The notes under the pieces were generated by a model. The model did no database searches. It saw only the letters and a list, made by a program, of their open reading frames with translations, and had not been told where the DNA came from. A stretch of 34,686 nucleotides of DNA from Bryobacterales bacterium (GTDB lineage Bacteria > Acidobacteriota > Terriglobia > Bryobacterales > UBA6623). Every line of letters starts with the position of its first letter. Position 1 is the stretch's first letter. A program made the position numbers and the translations under genes. Shown here one piece after another: positions 15,226 through 24,273 of this stretch. Where the stretch lies: assembly GCA_022824585.1 (NCBI GenBank), contig JAJDZN010000043.1, positions 1-34,686 of the forward strand. The letters run 5' to 3'.

Positions 15226-16800
15226 TCAAGCGAACTGGTAGCTGACCATCTGGCTGCCGCGAGGTCCGGTGGCCCACGACCCCAGCACGGCCGAGAACTT
15301 CCCGGCGGGCCCGCCGGCCACCATCACACGAATCGACTCGGGCCGCCGGAACTTCCGGTAGCACCGCACGCCCCGGATCACGCATTCGTCATAAAAGCCG
15401 GCTTCGTGCGTGCCCTCTCCGCCGTCTCCGTCGTACTCGCTCACCGGCACGCCGGTGTTCTCGAACAGAAACTCCACCACATCGCGCTTCGTGAAACCGC
15501 CGCGGTCCAAGGTCGCTGCGTGCTCGGGGCCGATCACTACGACCGCCTCGGACCGCTTGCAGACGCGATACGACCACAGGTTCGCGAGCACTGGGCAGAT
15601 GGCGCGCAGCAGCACGCTGGGCTCGCGCGCCTTGTGCTCGCTCACCGGGCGTGGAGGCTCGGCGCAGAAGAACGTGACCGCATTGCAACCGGCCTCGATG
15701 CCGAAGTCTTCGGCCAGCGGGCCCCACGGGCTCACCTCCTCGTTCTCGCCGATCACGAAGCTGAACCGCCCCGGGTTCCCCATCGTCGACATGTCGATCC
15801 GGCCCGGTGCCGCGCCCCCTAGGTTGCGCAGGATCAGCTGCAATGCCCGACCAATCGTGGAGTTGGCGCGCGCCGCGTTCGAGAACACGTTGCTGCCGCA
15901 AGCGAATCCCAGCTCTAGGCGGACCGGACCGTTCACGATGGCCAGGGGAGCGGCGAAGTGAGTGGTGCCCTGCACTCCATGGATGTCGAGACGCTCGTCG
16001 CACAGAGCGCGGACAGCAGGTACGAGCACCCGCATGTACTCGGGCCGGCAGCCCGCCATGACAGCGTTTGCCGCGATCTTCTCCGCGCTGGCCGCGCCGA
16101 AGTTCGGCGGGACGTGCGCGACCACCTCGTCCGGGGTCAAGCCGCTCGCAGCCAGCATGCGTTCAACTCGCCCCACCGTTGGCGGCACCACTGGCAGGGG
16201 GTCGGCATAGCCGCTCTCGTAGCACCATTCCTCGGCATCGGCGTCGGTGGGCAGGTCGATTCTCGAAGCCCGGCCTGCGCGGCGGGAATACAGATCGGGA
16301 ATTTCAGCAGCGTCCGCATCCGACTCTGGTTCAAGGTGGCGTGAAACGCATCCCGGCTGGAAATCCGGATTGCCGTCGCCAGGCCGCGCGAGCTCGGGTG
16401 CGGGCACCTCCAGCAGCTTGGCGAGCTCCCCGCCGAAGCGATTCAGGTCTGCTTTGTCAAAGCCCTGCGAACTGGCAAGGACCCGGCCCGACTGGTCCAG
16501 CAGGAACAGTGCCGGAACCGCCTCCAAGCCGAATCCGGCACTAGCCGCCAGGTCGTGATCGAAGCGCAGCGACAGATCCGCTCCCAGAGAGCGCATCAAC
16601 TTGTCGGTCGACGCGCGCTCGTCCTGAGAAACGGCCACCACGCGGTCGCCAGACCCAATGCTGCGGGAGAGGCTGTCGAGGTAGCGGAGAGCCAAGTGGC
16701 ACGCCGGACAGTCAGTCTTGAAGAATGCGAGCAGGGTGGGGCCGGACAATGACAAGCCCGGGACTGGGGGCACAGTGACGCCGTTGGCGAGCATGGGCAT
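15226..16800 (-). CDS. Thioredoxin-fold protein fused to a large UGSC-associated domain
   Basis: Residues about 15-135 form a TlpA/thioredoxin-like domain with the redox motif C31-P-A-C34 after a LLAFFKTD strand and a cis-Pro-like AVPALFLLD. Residues about 185-524 form a second domain starting GYADPLPVVPPTVGRVERML and containing AGCRPEYMRVLVPAVRAL, GVQGTTHFAAPLAIVNGP, ACGSNVF and IGENEEVSPWGPL. I recall this second domain as a family usually found beside or fused to UGSC-type proteins; no enzymatic activity is known to me. It has several conserved Cys (ESGYA region, AGCRP, ACGSN). No signal peptide. The ATG at 16800 is followed by another at 16794, and a -10 element abuts them, so a leaderless start at 16794 is possible. 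The selenoprotein gene starts 86 bases after its stop, on the same strand. Confidence 0.8.
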   Translation of the reverse strand: MPMLANGVTVPPVPGLSLSGPTLLAFFKTDCPACHLALRYLDSLSRSIGSGDRVVAVSQDERASTDKLMRSLGADLSLRFDHDLAASAGFGLEAVPALFLLDQSGRVLASSQGFDKADLNRFGGELAKLLEVPAPELARPGDGNPDFQPGCVSRHLEPESDADAAEIPDLYSRRAGRASRIDLPTDADAEEWCYESGYADPLPVVPPTVGRVERMLAASGLTPDEVVAHVPPNFGAASAEKIAANAVMAGCRPEYMRVLVPAVRALCDERLDIHGVQGTTHFAAPLAIVNGPVRLELGFACGSNVFSNAARANSTIGRALQLILRNLGGAAPGRIDMSTMGNPGRFSFVIGENEEVSPWGPLAEDFGIEAGCNAVTFFCAEPPRPVSEHKAREPSVLLRAICPVLANLWSYRVCKRSEAVVVIGPEHAATLDRGGFTKRDVVEFLFENTGVPVSEYDGDGGEGTHEAGFYDECVIRGVRCYRKFRRPESIRVMVAGGPAGKFSAVLGSWATGPRGSQMVSYQFA

Positions 16801-16801
16801 G

Positions 16802-16807
16802 ATTGTA
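16802..16807 (-). promoter_or_regulatory. -10 promoter element abutting the thioredoxin-fusion gene
   Basis: The minus strand reads CTACAATC directly before the ATG at 16800. Transcription would start near 16795, one base before an in-frame ATG at 16794, so the transcript is likely leaderless. No -35 is evident. Confidence 0.45.
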
Positions 16808-16966
16808 GGCGCGGCGGGCTGCGCGCGCCTGCGCGCCCCATCCTACAGGAAGTGCGGCCGCCCGTCTTGACCCGGGGTCCTAGCGCGCGTCTGAGCAGCA
16901 CCCAGAATGGCCGCTGGGAGATCAGCGCGGCGAAATGTTCTGCGGCCGGTACACGCCCCTCTCGAT

Positions 16967-16975
16967 TGCTACACT
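16967..16975 (+). promoter_or_regulatory. Extended -10 promoter element for the purQLF operon
   Basis: TGCTACACT gives a predicted transcription start near 16982 and a leader of about 29 bases before the purQ ATG. No purine riboswitch-like structure or clear PurR site was recognised. Confidence 0.45.
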
Positions 16976-17010
16976 AGCTATGTAAGCGAGGCGTTGCTCT
17001 CCCGCCCGCA

Positions 17011-17686
<676 letters not shown>

Positions 17687-17697
<11 letters not shown>

Positions 17698-19942
17698 AGT
17701 CGACGAGCGGACAGCGGCCGAACACGGCCTCACAGCTGGGGAGTACCGACGGATCACCGACCGCATCGGGCGCGTTCCGACACTGACTGAACTCGGGATT
17801 CTCAGCGTCATGTGGAGCGAGCACTGCTCGTACAAGAGCTCGCGGCTGCACCTGAAGAAACTTCCCACCAAAGGCGAACGGATCTTGGTCGGACCGGGCG
17901 AGAACGCCGGCATCGTCGATATCGGCGGCGGCTGGGCGGCCGCCTTCAAGATCGAGTCGCACAACCACCCCAGCTATATCGAGCCCTTCCAAGGGGCGGC
18001 GACCGGGGTCGGCGGTATCTTGCGCGACATCTTCACCATGGGCGCCCGCCCGGTAGCGGTGCTCGACGCGCTGCGGTTCGGCCCTCCCGACGACCCGCAG
18101 GACGGCCCGGCCAATCGGCGGATCATCCGCGGGGTGGTCGAGGGCATCGCCCACTACGGCAATTGCATCGGGGTGCCCACGATCGGAGGGGAATGCTCCT
18201 TCGACCCCTGCTTCAGCGCGAATCCGTTGGTCAACGTCTTCGCCCTCGGCGTGTTCCGGCAGGACTCGATCTTCCTCGGGTCCGCCAAGGGCCTCGGCAA
18301 CCCCGTCATCTACGTGGGGGCCAAGACTGGCAGGGACGGAATCCAGGGGGCATCGATGGCCTCTGCCGAGTTCGACGAGGACTCCGAGGCCAAGCGCCCC
18401 AACGTCCAGGTAGGCGATCCGTTCTTGGAGAAACTCCTGCTCGAGGCCTGCCTCGAGGCCATGCGCACCGGCGCGATTCTCGGCATCCAGGACATGGGCG
18501 CGGCCGGGCTGACCTGTTCGACCGCAGAGATGGGCGGACGCGGCGGGGTCGGGATCGAGATCGAACTCGACCGCGTGCCGCAACGCGAGAGCGGGATGAC
18601 ACCCTACGAAATCATGCTCTCGGAATCGCAGGAGCGCATGCTGCTGGTAGCGGAGCGCGGGCGAGAGGGCGAGGTTCTGGAGGTTTTCCGAAAATGGGGG
18701 CTCGACGCCGTGGAGATCGGAACGGTCACGGCGGATCGGCTCTTGCGGGTCAAGCACGGCGGAAGCGTGGTGGCCGAACTGGACACGGGATTTCTCAGCG
18801 ACGACGCACCGCTCTACGACCGTCCGCACACCGCGCCCCGCCGCACCGCGCCGCTGGACGGCCCGGTCCTGAACGAGCCGCCGGCCGCAGGCTTGCTGGC
18901 CGGCATCGAAACCCTGCTGGCTTCGCCCGATCTCAATTCCAAGCGCTGGATCTGGGAGCAGTACGACCATCAGGTCCGGACGAATACAACGTCGGGCCCA
19001 GGCGCCGACGCCGCCGTGATCCGCATCAAGGAGGCCAACGTCTCCCTTGCCATGTCACTGGACGGCAATTCACGCTACTGCGCGCTCGACCCGCGCCTCG
19101 GCACGCAATTGATCGTCGCCGAATGCTGCCGCAACCTCGCCACCGTCGGCGCGACCCCGATCGCCGCGACCAACAACCTCAACTTCGGCAATCCCGAAAA
19201 GCCGGAGATCATGGCCCAGCTCGTGGAATCGATCGAAGGCATGGCCGATGCGTGCCGCCATTTCGGCACGCCGATCACCGGCGGCAACGTCAGCCTGTAC
19301 AACGAGACCCTAGGCGAGGGCATTGACCCGGCCCCCGTGCTGGGCATCGTGGGAATACTGGATCACATGGCCGCCCCGATCGGGTCTTGCTTCACGCACG
19401 CGGGAGACCTGATCGTCCTGCTCGGCGGGTTGCTTCCCGACTGCCGAGGCGAGGAATTGCCCCGGCGCTTCGGATCGTCGCAATACGCCAAGACCGTGCT
19501 GGCCCAAACATGGGGCCTGCCGCCGTCCTTGGACTTGGAGCATGAGGCGAGCGTGCACGAGGCCACGCGCAGCATCGTCCGCCAGAACCTCGCCCACTCG
19601 GCGCACGACGTCGGCAGCGGGGGCCTGGCCGTGGCGCTGGCCGAGTGCTGCTTCGGCCCGAAACCGATCGGGGCAACCGTCGAGTTCGACACCAACCACC
19701 CCCTGCTCTACGCAATGTTCCACGAGTGCCCTTCCCGCGTGCTTCTGTCGCTGCCCCGTGCGAACATAGAGGAAGTGGTCGCGATCGCAGCGTCGCTAGA
19801 CGTCCCGCTGGTCGAACTTGGCCACACCGGCGGTTCGACCCTGACGTTCGGCCTGAATGCAGCCACCAGCGTGGAAGCGCCGGTGGCGCGCCTGCGCGGA
19901 ATCTGGGAGTCTTCGTTTGAAGCCTCCCTGGAGACTCAATGA
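17687..19942 (+). CDS. purL: Phosphoribosylformylglycinamidine synthase subunit PurL (short form)
   Basis: At 751 residues this is the small PurL, which works with PurQ and PurS, rather than the 1300-residue fused enzyme. Recognisable elements include [12 protein letters not shown] near residue 45, VGPGENAG, the nucleotide-binding [71 protein letters not shown] and a second-half [17 protein letters not shown]. Together they show both halves of the duplicated PurM-like fold. It makes FGAM from FGAR, ATP and ammonia from PurQ. It overlaps purQ (11 bases) and purF (4 bases), implying coupled translation and balanced subunits. Confidence 0.98.
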
Positions 19943-21444
19943 GCGAACAGGCAGCGCCCGTCCCGAGCCGGGCCGTCGAGGTGGACGCCGGGGACGGCTT
20001 CCGCGAGGAGTGCGGCATCTGCGCGATCTTCGGCCATCCCGAGGCCGCCAACCTGGCGTACCTAGGCCTGTACGCCCTGCAGCACCGGGGTCAAGAGAGC
20101 GCGGGAATCTGCTCCAGCGACGGCCGGACCATCCATACGCGGAAGGGCATGGGCCTCGTCAGCGAGATCTTCGGCGAGCATGAGCTCCAACAGCTGACCG
20201 GGCACATGGCGATCGGCCACACGCGCTACTCGACCGCGGGTGACATCGGCTCGCGCAATGCTCAGCCGTTCTACGTCGAGTGCAACAAGGGCGCATTGGC
20301 GGTCGCCCACAACGGCAACCTGACCAACGGCCACGCCTTGCGGGGAGCGATCGAGAAGAGCGGATCCATCTTCCAGGCCACGAGCGACACCGAGGTCATT
20401 CCTCACCTGATGGCCCGTTCCACCGAACAGACGCTGGACTCGGCGCTGCGCGAGTCGCTCCTGGAACTGGAAGGCGCCTATTCGCTGGTCTTGCTGGGCA
20501 CCAACCAGATCATCGTCGCCCGCGACCAGCGCGGGTTCCGGCCGCTCGCCTACGGCACCATGCAGCACGAGGGGCGCAACGTCCACGTGTTCGCCTCCGA
20601 AACCTGCGCCTTCGATCTCATCGGCGCGAAGTACCAAGGAGAGGTGGAGCCGGGCGAGATGGTCATCGTCACCGACAGGGGCGTGACAAGGCAGCGCTTC
20701 GCGCCTGCGCTCAAACCTTCCCAGTGCGCCTTCGAGCACGTCTATTTCTCGCGTCCGGACTCGATCGTGTTCGGGCGCTCGGTGCACAAGTCGCGCGAGG
20801 CCTTGGGCCGCATCCTCGCGCGCGAGAGCCCGGTCGAGGCCGATTGCGTCGTGCCCGTGCCGGATTCGGGCAACGCGGCGGCGCTCGGCTTCTCGACGGA
20901 GTCGGGAATTCCCTTCAGCATCGGACTCATCCGCAATCACTACGTGGGCCGAACATTCATCGAACCCAAGCAATCGATCCGCAATTTCGGGGTCAAGCTC
21001 AAGCTCAATCCGGTGAACCACCTAGTCGCCGGCAAGCGCGTGGTGCTGGTGGACGATTCGCTGGTGCGCGGCACCACGAGCCGCAAGATCGTGGGGATCA
21101 TGCGCGACGCAGGCGCCACAGAGGTCCACTTGCGCATCTCCTGCCCTCCCACCATTGCGTCGTGCTACTACGGGGTGGACACGCCCGACAAGGACGAGCT
21201 GATCGCCAACCGGATGACCGTTGAAGAGATCCGCCAGCACACCGGCGCCGACTCGCTCGCCTACCTGTCGCTGCGAGGACTCAAGCAGGCGGTCGGAGAC
21301 AACAACGGCGGCAGGTACTGCTATTCGTGCTACACCGGCTCGTATCCGACGGAGCTCGTTGACGTCGATCAATTCGTCCAAGACCATCGCCAGAAGGACA
21401 ACGCCGAGAACACGATCGCGTGGCGATCTAGGCCGCGCGCGTAG
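19939..21444 (+). CDS. purF: Amidophosphoribosyltransferase PurF, iron-sulfur type
   Basis: This is the first committed enzyme of purine synthesis, making phosphoribosylamine from PRPP and glutamine. A 24-residue propeptide precedes [10 protein letters not shown]; Cys25 should become the N-terminal nucleophile after cleavage. Glutaminase motifs include [18 protein letters not shown] and AHNGNLTN. The PRPP loop is [17 protein letters not shown]. The Bacillus-type [4Fe-4S] ligands appear to be present: [13 protein letters not shown], then CYYGVD, and a C-terminal CYSC pair, so the enzyme is likely oxygen sensitive like that of Bacillus rather than the cluster-free E. coli form. It overlaps purL by ATGA and ends the operon. 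Confidence 0.97.
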   Translation: MSEQAAPVPSRAVEVDAGDGFREECGICAIFGHPEAANLAYLGLYALQHRGQESAGICSSDGRTIHTRKGMGLVSEIFGEHELQQLTGHMAIGHTRYSTAGDIGSRNAQPFYVECNKGALAVAHNGNLTNGHALRGAIEKSGSIFQATSDTEVIPHLMARSTEQTLDSALRESLLELEGAYSLVLLGTNQIIVARDQRGFRPLAYGTMQHEGRNVHVFASETCAFDLIGAKYQGEVEPGEMVIVTDRGVTRQRFAPALKPSQCAFEHVYFSRPDSIVFGRSVHKSREALGRILARESPVEADCVVPVPDSGNAAALGFSTESGIPFSIGLIRNHYVGRTFIEPKQSIRNFGVKLKLNPVNHLVAGKRVVLVDDSLVRGTTSRKIVGIMRDAGATEVHLRISCPPTIASCYYGVDTPDKDELIANRMTVEEIRQHTGADSLAYLSLRGLKQAVGDNNGGRYCYSCYTGSYPTELVDVDQFVQDHRQKDNAENTIAWRSRPRA

Positions 21445-21541
21445 TCGGCTCCAAGCCGCAGCCATCTTTTCGGGCAGCAGGCGAGCGCTGTTGCGTACGC
21501 GCAAATGTCCCCTGCCGGGCTCATCTGTCCCGCAGACGATG

Positions 21542-21547
21542 TATACT
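21542..21547 (+). promoter_or_regulatory. -10 promoter element for the exported HpcH/HpaI aldolase
   Basis: TATACT is a close match to the sigma-70 -10 hexamer. Predicted transcription starts near 21554, giving a 41-base leader to the GTG at 21595. A -35 could not be identified with confidence. Confidence 0.5.
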
Positions 21548-21594
21548 GTTGCCGTTCGGCGACTGGAAGTCGCAGCGATTTCGAGGGAGTCCAC

Positions 21595-22440
21595 GTGCAA
21601 CGCAAGAATCTGTCCCGCCTTCTCTTGGTGCCGCTGGCACTGGCCTGTGCCATGCCGGCGCTAGCCGAAGAGACGCGGATCTTCAACACCGTCAAGCAGA
21701 AGCTCGCGGAGGGCAAGCAGGTCGTCGGCGGCACGATCAATACCTCCGACCCGAACGTGTACTGCGCCATGGCGAATTCCGGGTTCGACTTCCTCTGGAT
21801 CGAGATGCAGCACAGCCCGCTGAACTACGACCAAGTCGCGAAGATGATCTGGGCTTGCAAGGACGCGCCGGCGATCCCCTTCATCCGGGTCCCGACACCC
21901 ACGGAAGGCGACATCCAGAAGGCCACCGACATCGGCGCGCTCGGAATAGTCGTCCCCATGGTGGACAGCGTCCAAGAGGCCGAGGACGGCGTGACCTACG
22001 CCAAGTTCCCGCCGCGGGGCAAGCGCAGCCGGGGCGGCGGCCAGTACGGCCGTCTCTGGGGATCCGACTACCGGGCTGTGGCCAATGACAACATCATGGT
22101 CATCGTCATGATCGAATCGCCCGCCGGCGTCGACATTGTGGACAAGGTGGCGGCGATCGACGGCGTGGACGTGGTCTTCGCCGCCAGCGGCGACATTGGC
22201 AGCTTTACCGGCTGGGAGCGTGACGATCCGCGCTATATGGCCCTGATCGAGAAGATCAAGGTCGAAACGCTCAAGGCCGGCAAGATCCTGGCCGGGCCGT
22301 TGGCCTGGCGCGACCGGGACGGCTTCATGTTCTTCCAAGGGCCTTCGGAAGGCAGCTTGATCCGGGACGGCGCAAGGGCGGCCCTGGAGCGCCCGGCGGA
22401 GAAGATGGAGGACGTCGCCACCGGCGACGAGAGCAACTGA
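21595..22440 (+). CDS. Exported HpcH/HpaI aldolase family protein
   Basis: The start is the GTG at 21595, with GAGGGAG five bases upstream; an ATG-less longer frame from 21505 is not needed. Residues 1-25 are a clear Sec signal peptide (NLSRLLLVPLALACAMPALA). The rest is a full HpcH/HpaI barrel: TINTSDPNVYCAMANSGFDF, WIEMQHSPLNYDQ, GALGIVVPMVDSVQEAE, the metal-binding Glu in MIESPAGV and an Asp in FAASGDIG. The family cleaves hydroxy-keto acids such as 4-hydroxy-2-oxoheptanedioate to pyruvate and an aldehyde using a divalent metal. It is normally cytosolic, so export is unusual. It is separated from purF by 150 bases with its own promoter and is convergent with ctaB. The substrate is unknown. 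Confidence 0.88.
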   Translation: MQRKNLSRLLLVPLALACAMPALAEETRIFNTVKQKLAEGKQVVGGTINTSDPNVYCAMANSGFDFLWIEMQHSPLNYDQVAKMIWACKDAPAIPFIRVPTPTEGDIQKATDIGALGIVVPMVDSVQEAEDGVTYAKFPPRGKRSRGGGQYGRLWGSDYRAVANDNIMVIVMIESPAGVDIVDKVAAIDGVDVVFAASGDIGSFTGWERDDPRYMALIEKIKVETLKAGKILAGPLAWRDRDGFMFFQGPSEGSLIRDGARAALERPAEKMEDVATGDESN

Positions 22441-22451
22441 CGCGCGCCGCC

Positions 22452-22469
22452 GCGCCGAGCTAACGGCGC
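22452..22469. terminator. Possible bidirectional terminator hairpin between convergent genes
   Basis: Arms GCGCCG and CGGCGC (6 bp) enclose a 6-base loop AGCTAA, in the 51-base gap between the aldolase and ctaB stops. There is no T-tract, so this is at best a weak or Rho-assisted terminator. Confidence 0.35.
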
Positions 22470-22491
22470 AGGCAGAGCCTCGGACGGCCCG

Positions 22492-23397
22492 TCAGGGCTT
22501 GGCGACCAGCAGAAACAGGTACAACACCGGCAGGTAAAGTACCGACGCCCGCAGCAAGTCTCTCGCGTCCCCGGCTGTGCCGCTCTTGGCCAGCCGAACG
22601 CCCGCTGCGAGGTAGGCGCAGCCGAGCAGGAACGCGGGCACCACGTACCACGAAGCTGCCATGCCCAGCCACGCCGGGGCCATCGAGAGCGGCACGAGCA
22701 GAGCAGAGCTGACAATGATCTGGCGGTACGTCGATGTGCCCGACGGCTCGACCACGGGCAGCATCCTTATCCCGGCCCGAGCGTAGTCCTCGCGGTACAT
22801 CCACGCGATCGCGTAGAAGTGCGGGAACTGCCACAGGAACAGGATCCCGAACAGGGTCCAGGCCTCGACACCCAAGCTGCCGCGCAGGGCGGCCCAGCCC
22901 ATCAGGGGCGGCACGGCTCCGGGGAACGCGCCCAGCGTGGTCGACCACCACGTGCGCGTCTTCAGCGGCGTATAGACGAGGTTATAGCTCACTACCGTGC
23001 ACACGCCGAGCCAGAAGCTGAGCGCATTGACGCCGACAAACAGATAGGCCAGGCCCGCGACGGTCAGGCCGGACGCATAGATCAGTGCCGAACGTGACGG
23101 AACCCGGCCAGCAGGCAGCGGACGGGTCGCCGTCCGGCGCATGCGGGCATCCACGTCCCGCTCCCACCACTGGTTCAAGGCACCCGTCCCGGCGGCCAGC
23201 AGCGCCGTCGCGAAGAGGGCGTGCAGCGTCTGCGCTGCCGGCAGGGCGCCGTCGGCTGCCAAGTAGCAGCCCATCGCCGTGGACATCAGGATGAGCCAGA
23301 CGATCGACGGCTTGACCAGTTCGTAGTAGTCGGCCAGCGCGGCCGACGCACCGGTGTCGCCGGCAGTCCGCACGGTGGTCGAGAGGTTAGTGTTCAT
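22492..23397 (-). CDS. ctaB: Protoheme IX farnesyltransferase (heme O synthase)
   Basis: This 301-residue, UbiA-fold polytopic membrane protein transfers a farnesyl group to heme B to make heme O for heme-copper oxidases. The first polyprenyl-diphosphate binding motif is NQWWERDVDARMRRTATRPL, followed by YTPLKTRTWW and the second motif region FLWQFPHFYAIAWMYREDY with RMLPV. Multiple hydrophobic segments fit the 7-9 helix topology. It is the last gene of the Rieske/cytochrome operon, 29 bases after the cupredoxin-like gene. ctaB normally sits with oxidase (cox) genes, so this location links the quinol-oxidising complex with assembly of a terminal oxidase encoded elsewhere. Confidence 0.95.
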   Translation of the reverse strand: MNTNLSTTVRTAGDTGASAALADYYELVKPSIVWLILMSTAMGCYLAADGALPAAQTLHALFATALLAAGTGALNQWWERDVDARMRRTATRPLPAGRVPSRSALIYASGLTVAGLAYLFVGVNALSFWLGVCTVVSYNLVYTPLKTRTWWSTTLGAFPGAVPPLMGWAALRGSLGVEAWTLFGILFLWQFPHFYAIAWMYREDYARAGIRMLPVVEPSGTSTYRQIIVSSALLVPLSMAPAWLGMAASWYVVPAFLLGCAYLAAGVRLAKSGTAGDARDLLRASVLYLPVLYLFLLVAKP

Positions 23398-23426
23398 TGC
23401 CTAGGCGCGCCGGCGGCGCTCGGACA

Positions 23427-24242
23427 TCAGCCGGTATAGGCGAAGGTGACTTCAGTGCTCTCGCTGGGGCCGACGGTGATCTCCACTTCCTGCTCTCCCA
23501 GCTGCTCGTGCACCGCCTGCAGCGTGTAGCTGCCGGGGGGAAGGTTGCCGATCTCGAACGATCCGTCGGCTGCGCTGACCGCGAAGTACGGGTGCTCCAT
23601 CACGTGGATGTAAGCCTGCATCCAAGGATGGATGTTGCACTTCACCGCGATCTTCATCTCCGCGCGCGGGAAGGCGTAGTCGATCGCCGGAGCTCCGGAG
23701 GTCTGCGACTTGTTCCACTCGCGGTTCTCGCGCGGCAGCGGGTGCACGTTGTGGGTCGTGGGGTCCGAGTTGGTGATGTTCAGCGGCTGGCCCATCTGCA
23801 CGGCGACGACGTGCGGCTTGTAAATGCAGCCGTCTTGATCCAAGTTGACCATGTCGGTGCGCACCGGGAAGCGCTTGCCTTCCAGTCCCTTCGAGACCCA
23901 CACCATGACGTGCTGCAGCTTGCCGTCGTTGACAACCACGCGGTCGGAGGGCACGCGCCCGCCGTGCAACTGGATGCAGTCGGGCTCGGCGCTCATGTTG
24001 ACCGGGGGAAAGCGCGGCACATCGCCCGAGAACGTGATCATGCCGGTCACCGTCGCGGCCGTGGCCGGATCGACCGTCACCATCTCGCCGACGGGCGCGG
24101 CGTCGCCGCCGGACTGGCCGCCGGACTGGCCCCTCGTCCTCGCGTCGTACTCGTCGAAGTAGTCGTCTCCGCCACAGGCAAAGGCCATGGCCAGCAGAAA
24201 TGCGGACACGAAGGCCGCCGCCAGAACTCTACGATTGCTCAC
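23427..24242 (-). CDS. Cupredoxin-like lipoprotein with carboxypeptidase-regulatory-like domain
   Basis: The start is a GTG at 24242 with GGAGGT about 10 bases upstream. The leader ends in a lipobox (LAMAFAC), and a Gly/Ser/Gln-rich linker follows. The middle region (about residues 60-215) has possible type 1 copper ligands in the usual order: a His in THNVHPLP, then Cys-x-x-His-x-x-Met in CNIHPWM. The last 55 residues (YFAVSAADGSFEIGNLPPGSY) form a carboxypeptidase regulatory-like beta-sandwich. This combination is commonly seen beside alternative respiratory complexes. It may carry electrons from the octaheme cytochrome or scaffold the complex. It starts 31 bases after the octaheme gene. 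Copper binding is inferred from motif only. Confidence 0.8.
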   Translation of the reverse strand: MSNRRVLAAAFVSAFLLAMAFACGGDDYFDEYDARTRGQSGGQSGGDAAPVGEMVTVDPATAATVTGMITFSGDVPRFPPVNMSAEPDCIQLHGGRVPSDRVVVNDGKLQHVMVWVSKGLEGKRFPVRTDMVNLDQDGCIYKPHVVAVQMGQPLNITNSDPTTHNVHPLPRENREWNKSQTSGAPAIDYAFPRAEMKIAVKCNIHPWMQAYIHVMEHPYFAVSAADGSFEIGNLPPGSYTLQAVHEQLGEQEVEITVGPSESTEVTFAYTG

Positions 24243-24273
24243 GCTTGCTTACCTCCGAAAAGCGTTCGAATTC

